From positions 1-7,569 of the forward strand of contig JAEEJT010000200.1 of assembly GCA_016282055.1 (NCBI GenBank): 7,569 nt of DNA. The letters run 5' to 3'. Below are positions 1 to 6,497 of this stretch, one piece after another (within the stretch, counting starts at the first letter, position 1; the number at the start of each line of letters is the position of its first letter). A program made the translations under genes and the position numbers. The notes under the pieces were generated by a model, which saw only the letters and a program-made list of their open reading frames with translations, was not told where the DNA came from and searched no databases. This DNA is from Bacilli bacterium (GTDB lineage: Bacteria > Bacillota_I > Bacilli_A > ML615J-28 > CAG-698).

Positions 1-365
1 CTAAGAACTAAATCAATACAATTTTCAAGACCTTTACTTGTATCTATTTTAATAGATGTATCGGCATTTATTTCTTTATATTTCTTTTCGAGATAATAAC
101 GTTTTAATTCCGAATTAGGATCTTGAAGAATTTTATTCAAAATCAAATCAAGAATATAATTATTAACTTTATTTTCAATTAAATCATTAAGATTCTTATT
201 AATTCGTTGTTTCAAATCAAGATCTTTAATATCAATAAGTTTAGAGTAACCATGAGATCTAAGAATATTATTACAGTTTTCTTCTGTATAAATTCCAACA
301 GAATATCTTTCAATATATGAATTTGAATAATTGATAACTGTAAAATAAAGTAAATTCTGAATCAT
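1..365 (-). CDS. Hypothetical protein, 3' end cut off by window edge
   Basis: An open frame of 121 codons runs from ATG at 365 to the left edge without a stop, so the C-terminal part lies outside the window. I do not recognise the protein. It begins MIQNLLYFTVINYSNSYIER and then becomes rich in Asn, Lys, Ile and Leu, with a probable helical, charged stretch at residues 40-105 (LKQRINKNLNDLIENK and the following residues). No signal peptide or membrane segment is evident. The start lies 9 nt after the stop of the 316-aa gene, so it is probably the third gene of the 241-aa/316-aa operon. No good Shine-Dalgarno precedes the ATG; translation may be coupled to the upstream gene, or start at the TTG at 371. 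It is probably a phage protein by context. Confidence 0.75.
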   Translation of the reverse strand, partial: MIQNLLYFTVINYSNSYIERYSVGIYTEENCNNILRSHGYSKLIDIKDLDLKQRINKNLNDLIENKVNNYILDLILNKILQDPNSELKRYYLEKKYKEINADTSIKIDTSKGLENCIDLVL

Positions 366-374
366 TAACAAATT

Positions 375-1325
375 TTATAATGGTTGTTTAGAATCAAATC
401 CATTTATATAATCAAGAATTACTTGTTTTCTAGCTTTATCAAAAGCTTTGAAAAAATAAGTAAGTTCAGTAGATGTAAGAATATTATTTTCGTATTTTAT
501 TATAGAATAATTTGGAAGTGTTCTTAAAAAGAACGGTGTTCTTTCAGTTCCAATAAATCTAATATAATATAAAGTTGGATTTGCATCTATTACTTCTTTT
601 ATATGTTGTTGAAGGATAAAATAGTTATAAGTTAATGGATACATTTGTCTATCCATCATATGAATAGGAATTGTATTCATATAATAAAAATTATCAGCAA
701 TTTTTTCAGGAATACCTTCATCATTTATCTTATACCATGAACTCAATTTACCAATAGATTGAAATGTTTCTTCATCAACTTTAGTAAAATAAATATAATT
801 CTGATTAGGAGGTTCAGATAAATCTTCAACTTTAGTATATCCATTATCTCCTTCATCCATATTTATAATATAAACATAATCTTCTTCTTTATTTGGAATT
901 CCAAGAAATTGTCTATAATATAAATTCTTTTCATCGTATGAGTAGATTCTAGCTGTTCGTAAACCTTTAAGATAATCTTTTACAGCAGGTACTTTATCAT
1001 CAAGTTGTTGTTGAAGCGCGCGCTGATTAGATTTAGTTAAAGTTTGAAGAAGTTCCTTTGAAACATTATATCCTAATCCTTTTTGTAAATTCCACCAAGT
1101 CCATACAAGATCAGCATATTTAGTTCTTTCTTCAAGACTATAATCTGTAAAATTATCTGTATTTGTATAAGCTCCGTAATAACTATAATAATTAGCTAAG
1201 GAGTCTGTTGTTTCACCTTGCCTTGCTTCATATTCATTCTTTATTACAAGACTTCCTATGAATTTGGCAATTTTTTCAATTTCTCTAGCACCTTGTCTAG
1301 ATCTATATACACTTTCAAAACTCAT
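375..1325 (-). CDS. Probable virion structural protein (316 aa), function unassigned
   Basis: A complete 316-residue protein ending in TAA. The start is ATG 1325, preceded by GGAG with an 8-nt spacer, and overlaps the TGA of the 241-aa gene (ATGA), a sign of translational coupling. The protein is soluble and rich in Tyr, Asn and aromatic residues, with no membrane segment or signal peptide. A stretch around residues 125-150 (ARIYSYDEKNLYYRQFLGIP) recalls from memory a motif found in uncharacterised structural or tail-associated proteins of large myophages; I could not check this. The C-terminal third (from about residue 215: HMMDRQMYPLTYNYFILQQH) looks helical, then mixed. No catalytic motif is visible. 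A neck, baseplate or tail role is inference from composition and operon context only. Confidence 0.7.
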   Translation of the reverse strand: MSFESVYRSRQGAREIEKIAKFIGSLVIKNEYEARQGETTDSLANYYSYYGAYTNTDNFTDYSLEERTKYADLVWTWWNLQKGLGYNVSKELLQTLTKSNQRALQQQLDDKVPAVKDYLKGLRTARIYSYDEKNLYYRQFLGIPNKEEDYVYIINMDEGDNGYTKVEDLSEPPNQNYIYFTKVDEETFQSIGKLSSWYKINDEGIPEKIADNFYYMNTIPIHMMDRQMYPLTYNYFILQQHIKEVIDANPTLYYIRFIGTERTPFFLRTLPNYSIIKYENNILTSTELTYFFKAFDKARKQVILDYINGFDSKQPL

Positions 1326-2047
1326 TTAGGTATCTCCAATTTACTGTTTACAACCTTTATATTGTATTTAGTTATAATAGGTTTAAACATATTGAGTTTA
1401 TTATTTTCAAGATTTTTCTGATAATTAACGATATATTTTTTAAGATTACTTCTATGTTGTGGAGAAAAATATTGTCCATATTCTTCTACAAAACCCATAA
1501 GATTACCCCAAGTCATATCCATTGAAATAAATGGAGCTTTTTCTTTATTATCCATAGATTTATGAACAGTTTGAGAAAGCATTACAACTTGTATAAGATT
1601 TCTTCTGTGTAAATCAAGAATTTCTGATGCAATAGTAAAAGTATTAATTTTAGGATTATTTTGCATAAGATGTTTCTCTAATACAATAGAAGCAATATCA
1701 TAAAGAGTAAATACTGGTCCATGATGCATTTCTATTTTGGTTTTTCCACCTTTTTTATTAGATTCAATGTTACCAAAAATAGCACAATGATTTAAACCTT
1801 TTTCTCTTTTAAGATAATCTATGTATCTTTTATATTGTCTAGAAGTTCTTACATTTTTTTCAATACCTTTGATAAATTTATCTCTTATTTTAGGATCAGA
1901 AAGATCAAGAGGAGATTTATCAAATGGTAAATAATAATATTTTGCATTTTCAACTGATACGATTATATTTCCATCATCAGTTTTATCAGAAACTAAATTT
2001 ACCATTTTTCCTTGTACAGAAGGAAGATTTTCTTTATTGTTTTCCAT
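1322..2047 (-). CDS. Protein with HNH-like residue pattern (241 aa)
   Basis: A complete protein from ATG 2047 to TGA 1322, overlapping the next gene by 4 nt. The middle carries an HNH-like arrangement: His108-His109 in IEMHHGPVFTLYDI, Asn150 in RRNLIQVVML, and His162 in SQTVH. The NLIxVVxLSxTVH string follows the spacing of the N...H half of HNH nucleases (NLIxLCxxCH), but the zinc-binding cysteines are missing; the only cysteine is Cys88. The protein may therefore be a metal-dependent nuclease of the HNH/EndoVII fold, or a structural relative that has lost activity. The C-terminal region (residues 200-241) is basic. No Shine-Dalgarno precedes the ATG. A TATAAT at 2061-2066 would give only a short leader. 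It heads the operon with the 316-aa gene. The HNH assignment is moderate; the gene itself is secure. Confidence 0.75.
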   Translation of the reverse strand: MENNKENLPSVQGKMVNLVSDKTDDGNIIVSVENAKYYYLPFDKSPLDLSDPKIRDKFIKGIEKNVRTSRQYKRYIDYLKREKGLNHCAIFGNIESNKKGGKTKIEMHHGPVFTLYDIASIVLEKHLMQNNPKINTFTIASEILDLHRRNLIQVVMLSQTVHKSMDNKEKAPFISMDMTWGNLMGFVEEYGQYFSPQHRSNLKKYIVNYQKNLENNKLNMFKPIITKYNIKVVNSKLEIPK

Positions 2048-2060
2048 AATTTTAGACCAT

Positions 2061-2084
2061 ATTATAAGTATATAAAGATGTCAA
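2061..2084 (-). promoter_or_regulatory. Possible promoter for the 241-aa/316-aa operon
   Basis: Read on the minus strand, TTGACA (2084-2079) and TATAAT (2066-2061) stand between the terminator at 2092-2128 and ATG 2047. The spacer is only 12 nt, much shorter than the usual 17, so the pair may be coincidental. The -10-like TATAAT alone would place the start about 10 nt before the ATG. Confidence 0.35.
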
Positions 2085-2091
2085 AAATAAG

Positions 2092-2128
2092 AAAAAAAAG
2101 AACCTATAGAAATTAGGTTCTTTTTTTT
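2092..2128 (-). terminator. Intrinsic terminator after the 50-aa gene (symmetric)
   Basis: A 15-bp inverted repeat: eight A then GAACCTA (2092-2106), loop TAGAAAT (2107-2113), then TAGGTTC and eight T (2114-2128). A U-tract is present on both strands, so it could terminate in both directions. With all genes on the minus strand, it closes the transcript of the 50-aa gene. Confidence 0.85.
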
Positions 2129-2153
2129 AATCAGATTAAGTAACAGTAACACA

Positions 2154-2306
2154 TTAAGCAATTTTCATATTCCTCAATGTGAGCACAAATTGTGCTCTTA
2201 ATCTAACCTTTTCAGCATCTGACAATTTGTCTTTTGCTATCATCCGTCTGCAACGGATCTCTTTGTTTACAATTTCTTCAAGCATTTTCTTTCTTGTTTC
2301 TGTCAT
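2154..2306 (-). CDS. Small basic protein, 50 aa
   Basis: A complete small gene from ATG 2306 to TAA 2154. TAGGAG precedes the ATG with a 9-nt spacer. The product starts MTETRKKMLEEIVNKEIRCR and ends VLTLRNMKIA. It is basic, probably almost entirely helical, with a charged heptad-like pattern and no membrane segment. It is not recognised; a small DNA-binding or host-takeover protein would fit the size and charge, but that is a guess. The gene is monocistronic: its own leader with a 12-bp hairpin and AT-rich promoter-like motif upstream, and a terminator 26 nt downstream. Three inverted repeats lie inside the coding sequence (2181-2197, 2221-2231, 2242-2258), which is unusual for a gene this short. 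Confidence 0.7.
   Translation of the reverse strand: MTETRKKMLEEIVNKEIRCRRMIAKDKLSDAEKVRLRAQFVLTLRNMKIA
2181..2197. repeat. 17-bp palindrome inside the 50-aa gene
   Basis: GAGCACAA / TTGTGCTC around a single A. It could be an operator, or an mRNA hairpin within the 3' part of the small gene. Confidence 0.7.
2242..2258. repeat. 6-bp stem hairpin inside the 50-aa gene
   Basis: ATCCGT (2242-2247), loop CTGCA, ACGGAT (2253-2258). It lies 11 nt from a second short palindrome, GACAA-T-TTGTC at 2221-2231. Confidence 0.6.
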
Positions 2307-2336
2307 TTTTATTTTCTCCTACATTTTTTCGATTTA

Positions 2337-2366
2337 AATGTAAATATCAGTAACGATATTTACATT
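2337..2366 (-). promoter_or_regulatory. 12-bp leader hairpin or operator upstream of the 50-aa gene
   Basis: A perfect inverted repeat: AATGTAAATATC (2337-2348), loop AGTAAC, GATATTTACATT (2355-2366). It lies between the promoter-like AT motif (2377-2391) and the Shine-Dalgarno (2315-2320), so it would form at the 5' end of the mRNA or act as a dyad operator. It is not followed by a U-tract, so it is not a terminator. Confidence 0.6.
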
Positions 2367-2376
2367 CCCACCTTCA

Positions 2377-2391
2377 TTAATATAATATATA
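2377..2391 (-). promoter_or_regulatory. AT-rich promoter-like motif (copy 1)
   Basis: Minus-strand TATATATTATATTAA, upstream of the 50-aa gene and just downstream of the preceding terminator. Nearly the same string occurs before the 121-aa gene (5934-5949) and the 89-aa gene (6498-6510). It is a candidate promoter for a phage RNA polymerase or a modified host polymerase; AT-richness weakens the case. Confidence 0.4.
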
Positions 2392-2436
2392 AAATAAAAG
2401 ATCGTTCTACCAAGACAGAAAAATTCACATAAATAT

Positions 2437-2462
2437 AAAGTAGGAGGTTTCCCTCCTACTTT
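2437..2462 (-). terminator. Intrinsic terminator of the 402/355/235-aa operon
   Basis: AAAGTAGGAGG (2437-2447), loop TTTC, CCTCCTACTTT (2452-2462), an 11-bp GC-containing stem. On the minus strand the stem is followed by an A/U-rich run (TTTATATTTAT). It lies 11 nt after the TAA at 2474. Confidence 0.85.
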
Positions 2463-2473
2463 TATAAATTCAA

Positions 2474-3181
2474 TTAAATAAAGCTCATAAAAGGAACAGT
2501 TGTTGATAAAGATTCGACTGATAATGCTTCACCAGATTTATTTACTTTAGCACCTTTTCTTATATAAGCTTGACAAAGGTGTTGATTATGAATCTTTCCA
2601 TTTTTATCTTTATAATAACCTGTTACAATAATAATTCTATATCCAGCTATTTGTTTCAAATCTGTTGAACCAGCAAATGGTGTTAATTTAACTATAGAAA
2701 TTGGAATACCTTCAACATCACGAATTGCTACATCACATTTATCAAGTACATTAATGTGTTTTCCTGATGCCTGTCCCAAAAATAACCATTTAACAAATCC
2801 TGATTTTGATTTTGCTTCTGGATGTTTTTTAAGTTCAGCTGCGGTTAAATTATTAGATCCATGTTTACGTTTAAAATCACGTATTTTATTTAAACATTTA
2901 TCTGTTTTTAAAACATCGGTTCCATCATCAAATGTACCACAAGAAATTATATGTCCTATTGCTGTATCCCATAACAAAGCAAAACCATTAGAAATCAAAA
3001 GATTTGTAATAGATCCTATAAGTGCTTTTGAACCTAAGTTTATTCCTAGTAGTGAAGATGCAAGTTGAAATCCTTTAATTATTCCACCAACACTTGCTAC
3101 CAGACTACCAGTTTTAACCGCAGTACTAGCAATTTCTGTATTAGAAAGATAATTACCTTTTTTTTTCTAATGATTGTTCAT
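2474..3181 (-). CDS. Hypothetical protein, up to 235 aa, with in-frame TAG at codon 5
   Basis: The frame ends at TAA 2474. Without readthrough the only usual start is TTG 2998 (174 aa), which would discard 60 upstream codons that are open and look coding. The only in-frame ATG (3181) comes one base after the TAA of the 355-aa gene and reads ATG AAC AAT CAT TAG, then nine A and GGT. If TAG (3167-3169) is read as an amino acid, the product is 235 aa. Residues 22-75 are hydrophobic and rich in Gly, Ser and Leu (VASVGGIIKGFQLASSLLGI is typical), suggesting a membrane-associated or self-assembling segment. The C-terminal part (about 80-235) is mixed, with charged loops. I do not recognise the family. 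It is the last gene of the operon. Alternatives are a disrupted gene, a non-standard start, or a sequencing error near the A9 tract. Confidence 0.6.
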
Positions 3182-3182
3182 T

Positions 3183-4250
3183 TTATAACAAATTCCAAAC
3201 TTCTTCACTAATTTCTTGTATCTGTTCTTTAGAATATTCCAAACCTTCTTCAGATTTATCATATTCCAAATCTTCTCTTGATTTCTTAACAAGTGTCATA
3301 TCACCAAAGTAATGAACTTTGTATTTTCCACCTACGTCGTAACAAATAACAACAGTTGCTACATCGGAATTATCTATTTTACATCGTTCGATAATAACAT
3401 TTAATGTTTTATATTTATAATCTAAAACACTGATATTAATACCATGTTCTTTAGCTTTCTTAATAGCCTCTGAAGTAGGTATTCCTTTAGAGAATAATGC
3501 TTTTTTCAAATCTTTTGTACCAGATTTAGTTAATGATCTCCATTTTTTATTTTTAAGTGTTATAATAAGTTTATCAAGATTTGCTTTTACAGAAGGATTC
3601 TTAAAGTACTCATCAACAGATGAAACTTCAACCATTTTTCTATATTTCTCTAATCCTTCCATAGAAAAAATTGGTAATCCTTCTAAAGAATAATCCCAAT
3701 CTTCTTCAGATGTTGGAAGAGCTGGAGGAATAGGATTTAAAGGTGCATCAGCATCTTCTTCACCATCATCTTTAGATTCATCGGCATCTGGAGTAATTCC
3801 AGCTGTATCAGCAGGAGTTTTATCAGGAATAACTTTTGCAGGATCGTCTGTAGAAATACCAGCATTATTCATACCAACAGCTTCTAATTCTGGATCAGAA
3901 GTATCAACTTCACTTGTGTTATTTGTGGTCTGTTCTGCTAATTTAATATCTTCTTCAACAGTATTAGCAATATCTTCTGCAGATAATGAGAATTCTTTAA
4001 AACAGAAAGCTTCAGTAGCTGCTACAGGATCCATTTCCATATTAGAAGTATCACTACCAGTAGCTACACCACCAGTAGATGCTAATTCATTATGAGCTTC
4101 TGTTTTAGTATCAATACCTGATACATCTGTAGCTTTCGTATCTGTACCAGCTTCAGTTACAGCAGTATCATCATTAACCTGTGATTTCATGCAAACATCG
4201 ATTTCATCGTTGTCGGCTTCAATAGACATAGAATAAATATCACCAAACAT
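3183..4250 (-). CDS. Acidic protein, probable processed head or internal virion protein (355 aa)
   Basis: A complete gene with a strong start: AAGGAG, 8-nt spacer, ATG 4250, and stop TAA 3183. Residues 1-185 are low-complexity and acidic, dominated by Asp, Glu, Thr, Ala and Gly, so probably disordered. Residues 190-355 form a compact, lysine-rich mixed domain (SLEGLPIFSMEGLEKYRKM through the C-terminus). S/A-X-E sites occur at S9-I10-E11/A12, A78-T79-E80/A81, S90-A91-E92, S188-L189-E190/G191 and S196-M197-E198/G199. In phiKZ-like phages the prohead protease cuts after S/A/G-X-E, and internal head proteins carry acidic propeptides, so removal of the acidic half at 190 or 198 is plausible. That role is inference; no homologue was verified. 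It follows the 402-aa gene after 26 nt and precedes the 235-aa gene by one base. Confidence 0.75.
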   Translation of the reverse strand: MFGDIYSMSIEADNDEIDVCMKSQVNDDTAVTEAGTDTKATDVSGIDTKTEAHNELASTGGVATGSDTSNMEMDPVAATEAFCFKEFSLSAEDIANTVEEDIKLAEQTTNNTSEVDTSDPELEAVGMNNAGISTDDPAKVIPDKTPADTAGITPDADESKDDGEEDADAPLNPIPPALPTSEEDWDYSLEGLPIFSMEGLEKYRKMVEVSSVDEYFKNPSVKANLDKLIITLKNKKWRSLTKSGTKDLKKALFSKGIPTSEAIKKAKEHGINISVLDYKYKTLNVIIERCKIDNSDVATVVICYDVGGKYKVHYFGDMTLVKKSREDLEYDKSEEGLEYSKEQIQEISEEVWNLL

Positions 4251-4276
4251 ATTTTATTCTCCTTAAATATTTTTTT

Positions 4277-5485
4277 TTATTTTATTGTGGCCATATAAAA
4301 AACCATATACAAATAAATATCTTGTTTAAAAGCATTTACTGTAGATGTTTTGGACACATCCATCAATGATGAACCATATTTAACAATTACATCAGTAAGA
4401 ATCTTTTTAACATCAAGAATGTAATCATTTTTAGTATTACTCATTCCATAAATAGAAATTGCTGATTTTATGAATTCCATAGAATGAAAAGATTCTACTG
4501 ACTTATTACATGATACTATCCAGTAAGATACAATATTCTTAATAATTAAAGATAATCTATCTGTACTTTCTTTATCATGAATTAATTCATTTATAATAGC
4601 TGTTAATTTAACAGAATTGATTTTTTGACCACGTTTTATTACTAATTTAATAATATCTTCACGAACAACAGGTTCACCAATGAAAGCATTAAGAAATTTA
4701 TTTACTAATAATGTAATATCATTTGATGCACTTGTTGTTTCTGTATAAAATGTATTACCATCTTCAGCATTTCTAGCAACAATAGCATCATTTGTATATT
4801 TCTTTTTAGCTTTATAGTTCTTATCAAACTCGCCAAAAACATATTTTAATAATGACTTGTATCTACTAATAATTTTACTTACCCACTCATGAATATCAGC
4901 ATCGTTAATATAAGATAAGTCTGCATTAAGAGATTCATTATTAGTTTCTACAAAATATTGGATAATAGCAAATGCACTATCAAATTTAGTTACATAATAT
5001 TTTCCACTTAAATGTTCTATAGTATAATCCATTATTTCAGGATTAGGCTCATAACGAAAGATCTGTCTTTGACAAATGGAATAAATTCTTAAACCTAAAT
5101 AAAGTAATACATAATCAGCAGGTGATGTTTTAAGTTTAAATTTCTTCATTATTTCGGATTCATGTTGTCTATAGAAACAAGACAAAATCATCAAAAAATT
5201 ATAAATAGGTTCTACAGCATTTGGTACATGTTTAATATTAAAACACGATTGAATAATTCTAATAATTTCAGCTTTTTCTACCATACAACAATCATAAAGA
5301 TCATTTTCAATACTTGTAGTATAATAAAGATGTAATCCTACATTTTTTGTAGTCAAAACATCCATTGCTTTATTCATATAATTCGCAATATGATTTAAAA
5401 TATTTGGTAGAAATTTTATAAAGTTATCACCATAAAGTTCAGTGATTTCATCATAAATGTAATGTAATTTATCTTTCTTTTCCAT
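4277..5485 (-). CDS. Hypothetical protein, 402 aa, probable structural protein by context
   Basis: A complete gene from ATG 5485 to TAA 4277, first in the operon with the 355-aa and 235-aa genes. The product starts MEKKDKLHYIYDEITELYGD and looks almost wholly alpha-helical, with many Ile, Leu, Tyr and Phe residues. Short hydrophobic helices such as YVLLYLGLRIYSICQR (about residue 125) are too polar to be clear membrane spans. A basic, lower-complexity linker (KNYKAKKKYTNDAIVARN) near residue 225 probably separates two helical halves. No catalytic motif is visible and I do not recognise the family. No Shine-Dalgarno precedes the ATG, unlike the next gene. The leader is only about 26 nt from the terminator at 5512-5541, so a promoter, if present, lies within or just upstream of that hairpin. 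A virion role is inferred only from its partner in the operon. Confidence 0.72.
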   Translation of the reverse strand: MEKKDKLHYIYDEITELYGDNFIKFLPNILNHIANYMNKAMDVLTTKNVGLHLYYTTSIENDLYDCCMVEKAEIIRIIQSCFNIKHVPNAVEPIYNFLMILSCFYRQHESEIMKKFKLKTSPADYVLLYLGLRIYSICQRQIFRYEPNPEIMDYTIEHLSGKYYVTKFDSAFAIIQYFVETNNESLNADLSYINDADIHEWVSKIISRYKSLLKYVFGEFDKNYKAKKKYTNDAIVARNAEDGNTFYTETTSASNDITLLVNKFLNAFIGEPVVREDIIKLVIKRGQKINSVKLTAIINELIHDKESTDRLSLIIKNIVSYWIVSCNKSVESFHSMEFIKSAISIYGMSNTKNDYILDVKKILTDVIVKYGSSLMDVSKTSTVNAFKQDIYLYMVFYMATIK

Positions 5486-5511
5486 ATATTTAAATGTTTT
5501 AAAAATAATAT

Positions 5512-5541
5512 AAATAGAAGCGAAAATAATCGCTTCTATTT
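5512..5541 (-). terminator. Intrinsic terminator after the 121-aa gene
   Basis: A perfect 12-bp stem: AAATAGAAGCGA (5512-5523), loop AAATAA, TCGCTTCTATTT (5530-5541). On the minus strand an A/U-rich run (ATTTATATTATTTTT) follows. It lies just after the TAA at 5548. Confidence 0.85.
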
Positions 5542-5547
5542 AATAAA

Positions 5548-5913
5548 TTATATTGTAAATGGTAATTCTACTTTATTTATACACCCATTATGTTTATCAT
5601 ATTTCAAAGTTTTGATATTAATACTTGTTTTACTAGATTTTTTAGATAAAAACATATAAACCCATTCGTCTAATAGTCTCACTTTCTCAATTTTATATCC
5701 GCTTTTAACAAGATCATCATCAACAGTAATTTCTAAAAACAATTCATTTTTATAACTACTAACAAACATTTTGTTTGTTTCTGGATAAAAATCCAATCTA
5801 ATATTTGGAACTTCTATATAAGATGATCCTTTATACTTTGATCGATATGAATTAACGAATTCTGAATCTACATCTTTTTGGATATAAAGTAATTTTACTT
5901 TCTTGTTGCGCAT
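5548..5913 (-). CDS. Hypothetical protein, 121 aa
   Basis: A complete gene from ATG 5913 to TAA 5548. AAGGAG is present upstream but 16-17 nt from the ATG, longer than usual, and no alternative start lies in between. The product begins MRNKKVKLLYIQKDVDSEFV and is basic at the N-terminus. It then alternates hydrophobic and polar residues (RLDFYPETNKMFVSSYKNEL, LFLEITVDDD), which suggests mostly beta structure, and ends KVELPFTI. There are no membrane segments or recognised motifs. It is monocistronic, with an AT-rich promoter-like motif at 5934-5949 and a terminator directly after the stop. Function unknown. Confidence 0.72.
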   Translation of the reverse strand: MRNKKVKLLYIQKDVDSEFVNSYRSKYKGSSYIEVPNIRLDFYPETNKMFVSSYKNELFLEITVDDDLVKSGYKIEKVRLLDEWVYMFLSKKSSKTSINIKTLKYDKHNGCINKVELPFTI

Positions 5914-5933
5914 TTTTATTAATAAAAAACTCC

Positions 5934-5949
5934 TTAATATAATTAGTAT
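5934..5949 (-). promoter_or_regulatory. AT-rich promoter-like motif (copy 2)
   Basis: Minus-strand TATACTAATTATATTA, immediately followed by AGGAG of the 121-aa gene. It shares the TTATATTA core and position with copies at 2377 and 6498. Confidence 0.4.
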
Positions 5950-5984
5950 ATTATTATTTCATATAACTATAAAAAAATAAAAAA

Positions 5985-6006
5985 ACTAGGAGTAACTACT
6001 CCTAGT
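5985..6006 (-). terminator. Intrinsic terminator of a short non-coding unit
   Basis: ACTAGGAGT (5985-5993) pairs with the stretch ending CCTAGT at 6006. On the minus strand it is followed by TTTTTTTATTTTTTT. It is separate from the terminator of the 89-aa gene at 6187-6202, so it must close a transcript that starts between about 6010 and 6175, or act on read-through. Confidence 0.85.
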
Positions 6007-6175
6007 CAAATCAAAAAAATGAGGTTAAATTGCAACATGAAAGCCAAAACACAACGTTCCACGAAAAATGCTTATCTTTTTCATAAAAAATATAAATTGT
6101 AAAGTAAATTCAACACCAATATTTACCTTACATGTTAACTTTCAATTTACTATATTTTATTGTTTAGTTATTTTA
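6007..6175 (-). ncRNA. Candidate small structured RNA between two terminators
   Basis: No convincing gene lies between the terminators at 6187-6202 and 5985-6006. It can form an 11-bp hairpin: minus-strand GTAAGGTAAAT (6131-6121), 11-nt loop, ATTTACTTTAC (6109-6099), with one G-U pair, extended by AAATT/AATTT (6148-6144 with 6098-6094). The only open frame with an ATG is 19 codons (6084-6025) and has no Shine-Dalgarno. A separate terminator for an otherwise empty stretch suggests a small RNA of about 150-190 nt. The exact 5' end cannot be seen. Confidence 0.4.
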
Positions 6176-6202
6176 AAAAAATAAAAGAGGGTTTGATCCC
6201 TC
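6175..6202 (-). terminator. Intrinsic terminator of the 89-aa gene
   Basis: GAGGG (6187-6191), loop TTTGAT, CCCTC (6198-6202). On the minus strand the stem is followed by TTTTATTTTTTT. It lies just after the TAA at 6210. Confidence 0.8.
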
Positions 6203-6209
6203 CTTTATT

Positions 6210-6479
6210 TTATTTCTTTTTTTCTTCTTTTTTCTTTGACTTAAGATTAACCATCATTAAATAATAATATTGGTGATTTATCGATTTCATCGAATCATCA
6301 GAATTATTATTTTGATTGTTATCTTTATCAACATTTTCTTCATGATGTTTTTTCTTTTGATCACCACGAACTAATTGAAGAAAATCAAAAGTATTTTTGT
6401 TCTCTTTCTTTTCTTGTGTCCCCTCACAAGAAGATACTGGAGTAACAATATTGTTATTGATAGAATTTATACCACCCAT
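6210..6479 (-). CDS. Small hydrophilic low-complexity protein, 89 aa
   Basis: A complete gene with the best ribosome binding site in the window (AAGGAGG, 7 nt before ATG 6479) and stop TAA 6210. The product starts MGGINSINNNIVTPVSSCEG. It has a charged, Asn/Asp/Lys-rich middle (residues about 45-63) and ends in a run of lysines and glutamates (KSKKKEEKKK). Short ordered pieces are possible at residues 30-40 (TFDFLQLVRGDQ) and 69-80 (HQYYYLMMVNLK). It is probably largely disordered, with no recognised domain. Monocistronic, with a promoter-like motif upstream and a terminator downstream. Composition would suit a nucleic-acid or virion binding peptide, but this is a guess. Confidence 0.68.
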   Translation of the reverse strand: MGGINSINNNIVTPVSSCEGTQEKKENKNTFDFLQLVRGDQKKKHHEENVDKDNNQNNNSDDSMKSINHQYYYLMMVNLKSKKKEEKKK

Positions 6480-6497
6480 ATTCTATCCTCCTTATAG

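Noticed and set aside
1218..1421. A 67-codon frame on the plus strand
   Set aside because: It lies antisense across the well-supported 316-aa and 241-aa genes, with no ribosome site; the hydrophobic product is typical of an antisense shadow.
2754..3068. A 104-codon frame on the plus strand
   Set aside because: Antisense to the 235-aa gene with no supporting start signal; considered a shadow.
3158..4250. Fusion of the 355-aa and 235-aa genes by frameshifting at the A9 tract
   Set aside because: The TAA at 3183-3185 ends the first frame before the tract, so a fusion would need both stop readthrough and a frameshift.
6025..6084. A 19-codon frame MKKISIFRG... on the minus strand
   Set aside because: No Shine-Dalgarno and too short to distinguish from chance; reported only as part of the candidate small RNA unit.
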